Origin: an uncultured Bacilli bacterium
GTDB lineage: Bacteria; Bacillota_I; Bacilli_A; RF39; UBA660
Reading direction: 5' to 3'
NCBI GenBank assembly: GCA_947629125.1
Contig: CANRCO010000058.1
Coordinates: 1 to 7,105 of the forward strand
DNA: 7,105 bases
A program made the translations under genes and the position numbers. How positions within the stretch are numbered: position 1 is the stretch's first letter; every line of letters starts with the position of its first letter. The notes under the pieces were generated by a model. It did not search any database, was not told the origin of the DNA, and was given only the letters and a program-made list of their open reading frames with translations. This document shows, in pieces, positions 1 through 5,854 of this stretch.

Positions 1-7
1 TCTTCAT
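1..7 (-). CDS. 5' end of an unidentified minus-strand gene
   Basis: Only the start codon and the next four bases lie inside the window (ATG read on the minus strand at 7-5, followed by AAG). The call rests on the signals in front of it: a near-perfect Shine-Dalgarno AAAGGAGG (minus strand, positions 24-17) separated by nine bases from the ATG, and an extended -10 promoter about 65 bases further upstream. The product cannot be named from two codons. A short inverted repeat (CTTTCT/AGAAAG, 21-35) overlaps the Shine-Dalgarno and could weakly mask it. Confidence 0.6.
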
Positions 8-71
8 AATATCAAGCCTCCTTTCTAAAAGAAAGTTGGCAAGCACTCAACAATTAAGTTTCCCTATAAAA

Positions 72-100
72 ATTATACAAAACATTTGTTCTTAATGCAA
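72..100 (-). promoter_or_regulatory. Promoter of the left-edge minus-strand gene
   Basis: On the minus strand there is TATAAT (77-72) preceded by TG one base upstream, which makes an extended -10. A partial -35, TTGCAT (100-95), lies exactly 17 bases away. Transcription would start near 65, leaving a leader of about 57 bases before the ATG at 7. The call is based on match to the housekeeping sigma consensus and spacing only. Confidence 0.6.
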
Positions 101-143
101 TATATTTAAAAAAATATGACAATTCAGAAAACACACTTGCATA

Positions 144-172
144 TTGACAATATCAATATGAATTTGATATTT
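144..172 (+). promoter_or_regulatory. Possible promoter of the GNAT pseudogene
   Basis: A perfect -35 TTGACA (144-149) is followed after 16-17 bases by a weak -10 (GATATT at 166-171 or ATATTT at 167-172), 24 bases before the ATG at 196. It overlaps an inverted repeat CATATTG-N7-CAATATG (140-160) that would suit a small dimeric regulator, though in such AT-rich DNA it may be chance. It points away from the minus-strand promoter at 72-100, so the two are divergent. Confidence 0.4.
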
Positions 173-195
173 TTGTAAGAAGATGATAGTTAGTT

Positions 196-482
196 ATGAA
201 CCCTATAATTAGAAAAAGAAAAATAGAAGATTCAACTTAGTTAGCGCATTCTATTGCAGTTGTTTGGAATACAACGTATAAGGGAATTGTTGATGATGAT
301 TTCTTAAAGGGATTAATAGATCATGAAAAAGAAAGTGCTGAAAGATTAAAAAAATAAAAATTAATAATTGGCTTTCTAGATGGTAATCTTTCTAATAATT
401 TTTATAAATATCTAGAGGGAAAGTTAATCATTTATTTAGAGAAGAATATATAGAATATATATATACTTATTTGAATTATAAA
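196..482 (+). pseudogene. Decayed GNAT-family N-acetyltransferase
   Basis: Reading from ATG 196 gives an N-terminus typical of GNAT acetyltransferases: PIIRKRKIEDS, then AHSIAVVWNTTYKGIVDDDFL, matching the usual pattern of 'IR.a...D...la.vh...W..TYkGIv.d.fL'. A TAG stop (238-240) interrupts it after 14 codons and a TAA (355-357) follows after ERLKK. The same frame resumes with LIIGFLDG and then NNFYKYLEGKLI, which resembles the late-GNAT 'N.s..FYeklGGk.i' segment. The last piece (REEYIEYIYTY) is in another frame from about 426. Intact family members are about 150-170 aa. Here the acetyl-CoA-binding middle, between strand 4 and the late FY..lGG segment, is missing. I infer nonsense mutations, an internal deletion and a frameshift. 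A sequencing error could explain one stop but not all of these lesions. The right end is approximate. Confidence 0.6.
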
Positions 483-488
483 GTTGTC

Positions 489-510
489 GTGCTCTCTCCT
501 TTTAGGGCAC
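489..510. repeat. Small hairpin (7-bp stem)
   Basis: GTGCTCT (489-495) can pair with AGGGCAC (504-510), including one G-T wobble, around an eight-base loop. It lies just after the GNAT remnant and just before the stronger hairpin at 524-546. There is no T-run directly after it, so it is not a terminator by itself. It may be leftover structure from the decayed gene. Confidence 0.3.
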
Positions 511-523
511 CAAATTGATTGAT

Positions 524-550
524 ACTCGAACTATAATAGTTCGAGTTTTA
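524..550 (+). terminator. Probable rho-independent terminator after the GNAT remnant
   Basis: ACTCGAACTA (524-533) and TAGTTCGAGT (537-546) form a perfect 10-bp stem with a three-base loop, followed by a short T-run (546-549). It is placed to end plus-strand transcription through the pseudogene. Read on the minus strand the hairpin lacks a T-tail, so it is a poorer stop for the Ku-ligase transcript. Confidence 0.55.
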
Positions 551-555
551 ATATA

Positions 556-580
556 CAATGATTGAATACTTAAATCATTG
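556..580. repeat. Inverted repeat, 8 bp, nine-base loop
   Basis: CAATGATT (556-563) is an exact inverted repeat of AATCATTG (573-580). It sits between the plus-strand terminator and the end of the ligase gene. It has no T-run in either direction. Its role is unknown; it could protect the 3' end of the Ku-ligase transcript or be chance. Confidence 0.3.
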
Positions 581-611
581 ATAATTATTATTAGCAATTA
601 AATATAGAAAT

Positions 612-637
612 AATTAATTAAAAAATAAATTATTTTT
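612..637 (-). terminator. Weak A/T-only hairpin at the end of the ligase gene
   Basis: AAAAATAA (621-628) and TTATTTTT (630-637) are inverted repeats around a single central base, so the usable stem is about 7 bp. Read on the minus strand they overlap the ligase stop codon (632-630) and run into a T-rich tract. The stem has no G-C pairs, so termination would be inefficient. It is offered as the best candidate 3' end of the Ku-ligase operon. Confidence 0.3.
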
Positions 638-1517
638 GCCTAAATATAGGTTGGCGTAAATGATTATTTTCTGTTTTTTCTAAATATTCGACTAAACAGG
701 TTAATTGGGGTTTAACAAAGTTTATATCTTTAAAATTAGTATCACAATAATTTTTCTTAGTGACTATTTTTTGAAGTTGTTGATAAATTTTTTCTTTTTT
801 TGGAATACTTACTTTACCAACAAAACTGTAATTATCATTAATTTTTTCTGCTAAATAAGCACTAAACATTACATGATTGTCATTATTATTAAAACCAATG
901 ATAAAAAAATCTTCTCTTTGCCAATTTTTAATTTTAATCCAACTATCACTTCGAGTATTTATTTCATAAATGCTATTTTTTAGTTTGGCAACGATTCCTT
1001 CTAAATGTTCTTTTTTTACATTTTTAAATAAATTAATTCCTTTATTTTCAATATAAAATGTTTTGGTTAAATAGGGATTATTTTTAATTTTTTCTAAATA
1101 TTTTTTACGAGTTAGTAAATCTTTTTCGACTAAATTAGCATTTAAATATAAAATATCGAAACAAACAAAATGAACCGGATTTGTTTTAGCTAAGTAACTA
1201 ATCTTTTCTTTATTTTTTAAGTGTGCTCGCATTTGAACATCTTTAAAAGAAGGTTTATTATCTTTAAAAATAACAATTTCGCCATCTAAAATCGTATTTT
1301 GTTTAAAATATTTTTGCATATTTTTTAATTCCGGGTAAAGTTGAGTGATTTGTTCATTATGGCGACTTTTAATTATAAAAGTATTAGGTCCCACAAATAT
1401 TAAAGCTCTTATACCATCATATTTTAATTCATATAGATAATCTGGACTATCAAAAGGTTTATTAATTTCTTTTAATAACATAGGTTCAAAATTTTTATTT
1501 TGCCAAAGGTCCATCAT
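630..1517 (-). CDS. ligD: Stand-alone LigD-type ATP-dependent DNA ligase
   Basis: Product of 295 aa matching the ligase module of bacterial LigD, which seals double-strand breaks held by Ku. Visible motifs in order: motif I KYDGIR at 32-37, with K32 the predicted AMP-accepting lysine; LDGEIV at 77-82 (motif III); CFDILYL at 119-125 (motif IIIa); EGIVAK at 173-178 (motif IV); WIKIKN at 193-198 (motif V). An OB-fold region follows, ending in the family-typical 'EYLEKT..NHLRQPIF'. The length fits a complete ligase domain of about 300 aa. The primase/polymerase domain attached in Bacillus-type LigD (about 610 aa) and the nuclease domain of larger forms are absent here. The ATG overlaps the Ku stop codon (ATGA, 1517-1514), so translation is probably coupled; a second ATG follows immediately. 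It is second in the Ku operon. Confidence 0.9.
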   Translation of the reverse strand: MMDLWQNKNFEPMLLKEINKPFDSPDYLYELKYDGIRALIFVGPNTFIIKSRHNEQITQLYPELKNMQKYFKQNTILDGEIVIFKDNKPSFKDVQMRAHLKNKEKISYLAKTNPVHFVCFDILYLNANLVEKDLLTRKKYLEKIKNNPYLTKTFYIENKGINLFKNVKKEHLEGIVAKLKNSIYEINTRSDSWIKIKNWQREDFFIIGFNNNDNHVMFSAYLAEKINDNYSFVGKVSIPKKEKIYQQLQKIVTKKNYCDTNFKDINFVKPQLTCLVEYLEKTENNHLRQPIFRQK

Positions 1518-2260
1518 TTAGCTTTCAAACTCTTTTCTAAAGCTTCCATTAGATTACTAATTTGCTTTTTGTTTTTCTTTTTCTTAGCTTTAATTGTTTT
1601 ACCATTTAATTTATCATCTATGGCTTTTTTTATGCTATTTTGATATTCGTCTTCATATTTTTGTGGTTCAAATTTAGCAGTCATTTTATCAATTAAAAGT
1701 AAAGCCATATCTAATTCTTTTTTCGTAACCTGGCTAGTAGCAGCATTTTCTTTTTTTAAAATTTCTTCTTCAAAATAAAGCGTGGTCATAATAATTTCAT
1801 TATTACTAAATCGTAAAATACAATAATAAAATTTTGAACCAATGACTGTTTTACCTAAAGCAACTTTGTTAGTCTTTTTTAAAGCTTCTAAAAATAAAGA
1901 GTAAGCTTTTGATTTCTTTTCGGTAACTAAAATATAACTTTTTTCAAAATATTTAGGGTCAATTTCCTCTAAATCAATAAAGGAAATTATTTCAATTTCT
2001 TTATTATTTTCGGGTTTTAATTTATTTAATTCATCTTTGGTAAAAGTTAAGTAATCATCTTTTTCAAATTCATAGCCTTTAATAATATCGCTTTCTTTTA
2101 ATTTTTCATTACAATAGGGACAAAATTTAACATATTGCACACGATTAAGACATTTTTTATGTAATTGATTAAAAGCTGTATCATTATTTTTAATTAAAGG
2201 ATTTAAAACAATCGGAATACTTACTAAACCAAAAGATATTGTATTATGTATATTAGGCAT
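1514..2260 (-). CDS. ku: Ku, non-homologous end-joining protein
   Basis: Product of 248 aa of the bacterial Ku family, a homodimeric ring that encircles broken DNA ends and recruits the LigD ligase. The N-terminus is diagnostic (NTISFGLVSIP at 6-16, FNQLHKKC at 30-37, CPYC at 47-50, IIKGYEFEKDDY at 59-70). The Ku core follows, and then a basic tail (KAKKKKNKK at 224-232) ending in ISNLMEALEKSL, the C-terminal element expected to contact DNA or the ligase. H34, C37, C47 and C50 could bind a metal, as seen in some Firmicute Ku sequences; that is inference. Start: ATG at 2260 with GGTGA (2271-2267) six bases upstream. It is first in the operon and shares a short intergenic region with the divergent SUF operon. 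I could not identify a convincing -35/-10 pair for this direction. Confidence 0.92.
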   Translation of the reverse strand: MPNIHNTISFGLVSIPIVLNPLIKNNDTAFNQLHKKCLNRVQYVKFCPYCNEKLKESDIIKGYEFEKDDYLTFTKDELNKLKPENNKEIEIISFIDLEEIDPKYFEKSYILVTEKKSKAYSLFLEALKKTNKVALGKTVIGSKFYYCILRFSNNEIIMTTLYFEEEILKKENAATSQVTKKELDMALLLIDKMTAKFEPQKYEDEYQNSIKKAIDDKLNGKTIKAKKKKNKKQISNLMEALEKSLKAK

Positions 2261-2311
2261 AATTCTTCACCATTATTAGTTTGGAATAATTTTTCATAAT
2301 TATGTGTTATT

Positions 2312-2340
2312 TTGTATTATTTAGATTATTGTGATAAAAT
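2312..2340 (+). promoter_or_regulatory. Promoter of the SUF operon
   Basis: TTGTAT (2312-2317), 17 bases, then TAAAAT (2335-2340), with TG at 2332-2333 making an extended -10 (TGATAAAAT). Transcription would start near 2347, giving a leader of only about ten bases before the sufC ATG at 2357. It also means that the in-frame TTG at 2312 is part of the promoter and not a start codon. No Fur or IscR-like operator was recognised. Confidence 0.55.
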
Positions 2341-2356
2341 ATTACTGGTGGTTTTT

Positions 2357-3118
2357 ATGTTAGAGTTAAAAAACTTAAATGTTAAAATAAATGAAAAATC
2401 AATTATTAATAATTTAAACTTAAAAATAAATGATGGTGAAATACATGTTTTAATGGGTCCTAATGGGGCTGGTAAAAGTACAATTAGTCAAGCAATTTTT
2501 AATAATCCATTGTATCAAATAAGTGGTCAAATTATTTTTAACGATGAAAGAATTGATAATTTAGAACCAAATGAAATCGCTAATAAAGGTTTATTTTTAC
2601 TTAATCAAAATCCAATTGAAATTGAAGGGATAACTAATGCTGAATTATTAAGAACTATTTTATCGGACCGCGAGGAAAAAACTATTGATATATTTAAATT
2701 CAATAAAAAAATGGAAAGTATTTGTAAAAATTTAGATATTGACCGTAAATTTATTCATCGGGAAATCAATTTAGGAATGAGTGGTGGCGAAAAGAAAAAA
2801 AATGAACTTTTACATTTATGGATGCTAGAACCTAAATTTATAATTTTAGATGAAATTGATAGTGGACTAGATGTTGATGCTTTAAAAACAGTTACTTCTT
2901 CAATTAATGAATATTATAAACAATATAAACCTAGTATTTTAATTATTACCCACCAAGTTAAATTATTAGATTATATTAAACCCGATTATGTTCATGTTTT
3001 ACAAAATGGTTCCATAGTGGCTAATGGAGATAAATCTTTAGCTAAAAAAATTGAAAAAGAAGGTTTTTATCAATTTAAGTCAGCTAATATTGTGAGTGAA
3101 GATAATGCAAGTGAATAA
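2357..3118 (+). CDS. sufC: SufC, ABC-type ATPase of the SUF iron-sulfur assembly complex
   Basis: Cytosolic ATPase of 253 aa that drives conformational change in the SufB/SufD scaffold during Fe-S cluster assembly. It has all ABC elements: Walker A GPNGAGKST (34-42), Q-loop LLNQNP (81-86), signature MSGGEKKK (141-148), Walker B FIILDE (161-166) followed by the SufC-typical IDSGLDVDAL, and switch histidine H199 in LIITHQ. The tail LLDYIKPDYVHVLQNG is characteristic of SufC rather than of transporter ATPases. Start chosen at ATG 2357: GGTGG (2347-2351) lies five bases upstream, and the protein then begins MLELKNLNVKI like the family. The open frame extends to TTG 2312, but those 15 codons cover the promoter. 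First gene of sufCDSU. Confidence 0.95.
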   Translation: MLELKNLNVKINEKSIINNLNLKINDGEIHVLMGPNGAGKSTISQAIFNNPLYQISGQIIFNDERIDNLEPNEIANKGLFLLNQNPIEIEGITNAELLRTILSDREEKTIDIFKFNKKMESICKNLDIDRKFIHREINLGMSGGEKKKNELLHLWMLEPKFIILDEIDSGLDVDALKTVTSSINEYYKQYKPSILIITHQVKLLDYIKPDYVHVLQNGSIVANGDKSLAKKIEKEGFYQFKSANIVSEDNASE

Positions 3119-3761
3119 TATAATAATAGATAATGATTTAACATCATTAAATAGTAATGAATATAATATAATTTATCAAAATAAAACAACTATTATAAAT
3201 ATTATGGGGAAAGTTTATATAAATGATTTTTCTAATAATTTGAATCAGCAAAACTTAACGATAAATTTAAAAGAAAATAGTAGTTTAATTTATAATAAAT
3301 ATAGCAATCAAAACTTAGAAGATTATCAATTAACAATTAATTCCTCAGATAATACTGAATTTAAATTAAATTTTAGTGTAATAGCAAAAAAACCATTAAA
3401 TATTAATATTAATAATTTAATTAAAGGTAATAATAATGCAAGTACTATTCGTTTACGTATAATCGGAGAGCAAGACGTTAATGCTATAGTTAGTGCACAA
3501 GTATTAAAAAATACTAAAAACAATACAATTTTAGAAGACCTTAAAGGTTTAAATGTTTATGCTAAAAAAATAGCTATTCATCCCGAGTTGTTAATTGCAA
3601 GTGAAGATGTAGTAGCTAACCACTTAATGACAATAAGTAACATTGATAATAATGAATTATTCTCTTTAATGAGTAAAGGTTTAAGTAAAACTCAAGCTAT
3701 AAATCTTTTACAAAAAGGATTTATCTATGCTATTCAACCAGATATTATAAAAAATAAATAG
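3105..3761 (+). CDS. sufD: Short SufD/SufB-type Fe-S scaffold protein
   Basis: Product of 218 aa related to the SufB/SufD family, which forms the scaffold on which SufC acts. Its C-terminal part shows the family signature: HPELLIASEDV (159-169), NHLMTISNID (172-181), LFSLMSKGLS (185-194) and LLQKGF near the end. These correspond to 'kPel.I..ddV...HgaTvg.id...lfYl.sRGi....A..ll..gF'. H173 aligns with the functional histidine of SufD; the glutamate that follows the equivalent histidine in SufB is leucine here. The N-terminal half is asparagine- and isoleucine-rich, probably part of the beta-helix, but much shorter than in the usual 400-470 aa proteins. The protein contains no cysteine. Start: ATG 3105 overlaps sufC by 14 bases; GTG 3096 is also in frame, and neither has a strong Shine-Dalgarno. 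SufD is the best label; a merged or minimal SufBD is the alternative. Confidence 0.8.
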   Translation: MQVNNIIIDNDLTSLNSNEYNIIYQNKTTIINIMGKVYINDFSNNLNQQNLTINLKENSSLIYNKYSNQNLEDYQLTINSSDNTEFKLNFSVIAKKPLNININNLIKGNNNASTIRLRIIGEQDVNAIVSAQVLKNTKNNTILEDLKGLNVYAKKIAIHPELLIASEDVVANHLMTISNIDNNELFSLMSKGLSKTQAINLLQKGFIYAIQPDIIKNK

Positions 3762-3775
3762 ATGGAGGTGAAATT

Positions 3776-4972
3776 ATGAATCGTGAAGATTTTCCTATGT
3801 TAAAAAATGATATAGTTTATTTAGATAATGGAGCAACTACATTAAAACCTTATTGTGTTATTGAAAAAACAACGGAATATTATGAAAAATATAGTGCTAA
3901 TGCTCATCGTGGTGATTATGATATTTCTTATAAAGTTGATATGGAATATGAAAATACTCGTGATTTAGTCAGAAAATTTATTAATGCTAAACACAAAGAA
4001 GAAATAATTTTTACGAGTGGAGCTACAGATAGTTTAAATAAAATAATTTTTGGCTTTTTTGGAAAATATCTAGAAGAAGGCGACGAAGTAATTATTAGTA
4101 TTAGTGAACATGCTTCCAATGTTTTACCTTGGTTTAAATTAGCTAATGAATTAGGTATAGTTATAAAATATGTTCCCCTTGATGATAATTTATATGTGAC
4201 CATAGATAATTTAAAAAAAGTTATAACTAATAAAACTAAAGTAATTTCTTTAGCTCATATTACTAATGTTATTGGAGATGTTCGTCCTATTAAAGAAATA
4301 TGTAAACTAGCTCATAGTATTGATGCTTTTGTAGTTGTTGATGCTTCTCAAAGTGCTCCACATATGAAAATTGATGTTCAAGATTTAGATTGTGATTTTC
4401 TAGCTTTTTCGGCTCATAAAATGTTAGGTCCAACTGGAGTTGGGGTTTTATATGGCAAAAAAGAATTACTAGAAAATTTAGAACCTACTACTTATGGGGG
4501 AGGAATGAATGAATCTTTTGATTCACCAGATGAAATTTATTTAAAAGAATTGCCGGCGCGTTTAGAAGCTGGAACACCAAATATTGCTGGAGTAATTGCT
4601 TTTGGTGAAGCCTTAAAATATTTAGAAAATATTGGAATGGATAATATTTTGGCTCATGAACAAAAATTACGCAAATATTTAATAGATAAATTAATTAAAA
4701 TTCCGCATATAGATATAATTAATTTAGAATCAGATAGTGGCATTGTTGCTTTTAATGTTGATGGAATATTTAGTCAAGATGTTGCTTATTATTTAAATAA
4801 ATATAATTTTTGTGTTCGAGCTGGTAGCCATTGTGCCAAAATCTTAAAAAAAGGAGTAGGAGTAACTAATACTTGTCGCGTTAGTATTTATTTATATAAT
4901 ACTGAAAGCGAAATGGATAACTTAGTAGAACTATTAAAAGATAAAGAAAAAATATTGAAAGAGATGTTATAA
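3776..4972 (+). CDS. sufS: SufS, group II cysteine desulfurase
   Basis: PLP enzyme of 398 aa that removes sulfur from L-cysteine to form a persulfide for Fe-S cluster assembly. Visible features: N-terminal YLDNGATTLKP (15-25); HASNVLPW (112-119), where H112 stacks on PLP; DASQSAPH (189-196), where D189 contacts the pyridine nitrogen; FSAHK with the Schiff-base lysine K215; RLEAGTPNIAG (262-272); and VRAGSHCAK with catalytic C353 on a short loop, as in group II enzymes. A typical C-terminal substrate arginine is R368. The length is normal for SufS (about 405 aa). It has the strongest ribosome binding site in the operon, GGAGGTG (3764-3770), with the ATG five bases on. It starts 14 bases after sufD and its stop overlaps the sufU start by one base. 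Confidence 0.97.
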   Translation: MNREDFPMLKNDIVYLDNGATTLKPYCVIEKTTEYYEKYSANAHRGDYDISYKVDMEYENTRDLVRKFINAKHKEEIIFTSGATDSLNKIIFGFFGKYLEEGDEVIISISEHASNVLPWFKLANELGIVIKYVPLDDNLYVTIDNLKKVITNKTKVISLAHITNVIGDVRPIKEICKLAHSIDAFVVVDASQSAPHMKIDVQDLDCDFLAFSAHKMLGPTGVGVLYGKKELLENLEPTTYGGGMNESFDSPDEIYLKELPARLEAGTPNIAGVIAFGEALKYLENIGMDNILAHEQKLRKYLIDKLIKIPHIDIINLESDSGIVAFNVDGIFSQDVAYYLNKYNFCVRAGSHCAKILKKGVGVTNTCRVSIYLYNTESEMDNLVELLKDKEKILKEML

Positions 4973-5394
4973 TGGATGAAAATTTAAAAAGAGAAATAAT
5001 GTTAGAAAATTATATGCACCCTTTAAATAAAGAAGTTGTTAATGATAATACTTATATAAAAGTAAATACTAATAATGAATCGTGTATCGATAATTTAGAT
5101 ATTTATTTAAAAATCGAAAACAACGTAATTAAAGATATAAAATTTATGGGTGAAGCTTGTGCTATATCAACGTCTTCAACTTCGATAATGATAAAAAATT
5201 TAATTGGTAAAACCATAAAAGAAGCTAAAGAATATATAACTAATTTTGAAAACATGGTTGAGGAAAAAAATTATGATAGCAATATTTTAAATGAAGCTAT
5301 TGTTTATAATGAAATATATAAACAAAATAATCGTAAACATTGTGCATTATTACCTTATGTAGGTATTAAAAAAATCTTAGATAATTATCAATAA
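4972..5394 (+). CDS. sufU: SufU, sulfur-relay partner of SufS
   Basis: Product of 140 aa of the SufU branch of the IscU-like family. In Bacillus SufU is a zinc protein that accepts persulfide sulfur from SufS and activates it. The metal ligands are all visible: C38 and D40 in NESCIDN (the usual form is N.tCGD, so the glycine is isoleucine here), C63 in GEACAIS, and C124 in RKHCALLPY. The spacing from C63 to C124 is 61 residues, as in SufU and longer than in IscU, so a SufU identity is favoured over IscU. Its ATG overlaps the sufS stop (TAATG). Its own stop (5392-5394) runs into the stem of the operon terminator, so no sufB follows in this transcript. Confidence 0.93.
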   Translation: MDENLKREIMLENYMHPLNKEVVNDNTYIKVNTNNESCIDNLDIYLKIENNVIKDIKFMGEACAISTSSTSIMIKNLIGKTIKEAKEYITNFENMVEEKNYDSNILNEAIVYNEIYKQNNRKHCALLPYVGIKKILDNYQ

Positions 5395-5438
5395 AAAAAT
5401 AAAATCGTCTTTTTTTAAATAAACGATTTTATTTTTTT
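5393..5438. terminator. Bidirectional terminator between sufU and the convergent gene
   Basis: Left arm AAAAAAATAAAATCGT (5393-5408) and right arm ACGATTTTATTTTTTT (5423-5438) are perfect 16-bp inverted repeats around a 14-base loop. Each strand has a seven-base T-run at the end of its hairpin, so it can stop both the SUF transcript and the convergent minus-strand gene. The stop codons of both genes lie in or at the edge of the stem. Confidence 0.85.
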
Positions 5439-5776
5439 AGAACTTTTCTTTTTGGTGTATCTTTTATTTTAGCGATTTTAGTTCCACTATATAAATCATT
5501 ATTTTCATTTTTAGTAAGTTCTAAAACATTAGAATAATGACTTTTCATATCACTTGGTAATTCATCAAAATTAACAGCAATTAATTGTGATAAATTTTCA
5601 TGACCCTTATAAATTAAAGGAACATCAGCTATTTTAAAATAGATTTCATCATTAATATTTACTTTTTTAATTAAATACTCTGATACATTATATGGTAATT
5701 TATCTAATCTTCTTAAATCATCTAGATTCATATTCTTTTTATATAATGCATATATTGTTTCGTTATTCATTTTCAA
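5429..5776 (-). CDS. Hypothetical protein, 115 aa
   Basis: I do not recognise this protein. It has no signal peptide or membrane segment. It is charged throughout, with a likely helical start (YALYKKNMNLDDLRRLDKL), a mixed middle containing VNINDEIYFKIADVPLIYKG, and a basic tail ending in KDTPKRKVLKK. It contains no cysteine or tryptophan. It is probably a real gene: it has its own TATAAT promoter, a Shine-Dalgarno-like AAGGAAGG (5789-5782), and a shared terminator. The start is uncertain. TTG 5776 lies five bases after that site, while ATG 5770 (two codons shorter, MNNETIYALYK) lies eleven bases after it. An ATG at 5780 opens only a five-codon frame. Transcribed alone and convergent with sufU, so context gives no function. 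Confidence 0.65.
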   Translation of the reverse strand: MKMNNETIYALYKKNMNLDDLRRLDKLPYNVSEYLIKKVNINDEIYFKIADVPLIYKGHENLSQLIAVNFDELPSDMKSHYSNVLELTKNENNDLYSGTKIAKIKDTPKRKVLKK

Positions 5777-5799
5777 CCATACCTTCCTTTTGCTTTCTT

Positions 5800-5828
5800 A
5801 TTATATCACAATAATATGAAATTTGAAT
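5800..5828 (-). promoter_or_regulatory. Promoter of the 115-aa gene
   Basis: On the minus strand there is a perfect TATAAT (5805-5800) with an upstream TG (extended -10, TGATATAAT). A partial -35, TTCAAA (5827-5822), lies 16 bases away. Transcription would start near 5793, just before the Shine-Dalgarno, so the leader is very short. The core resembles the SUF promoter closely (see findings). Confidence 0.6.
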
Positions 5829-5854
5829 AAAAATTATTAATTTAGTTAAAAATC

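Noticed and set aside
35..60. CIRCE-like half site (AGCACTC) in the leader of the left-edge gene
   Set aside because: The matching GAGTGCT half at nine bases spacing is absent, so it is not a CIRCE operator for HrcA.
1..629. Mobile element or attachment site in the gene-poor left region
   Set aside because: No terminal inverted repeats, target duplications, transposase remnant or tRNA gene were visible; the content is a pseudogene plus hairpins.
2261..2356. A promoter for Ku in the divergent intergenic region
   Set aside because: CATAAT-like -10 candidates exist on the minus strand, but none has an acceptable -35 or extended -10 at the right distance, so no site was called.
3326..3523. Minus-strand open frame of 65 codons inside sufD
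   Set aside because: It lies wholly within a recognised gene and has no ribosome binding site or family similarity; its hydrophobic look follows from reading Asn/Ile-rich codons in antisense.
3928..4203. Minus-strand open frame of 91 codons inside sufS
   Set aside because: It is antisense to strongly conserved SufS motifs and is explained by the coding sequence on the plus strand.
4972..5394. IscU rather than SufU
   Set aside because: The long spacing between C63 and C124, the SUF context, and the lack of an IscU-type LPPVK motif favour SufU.
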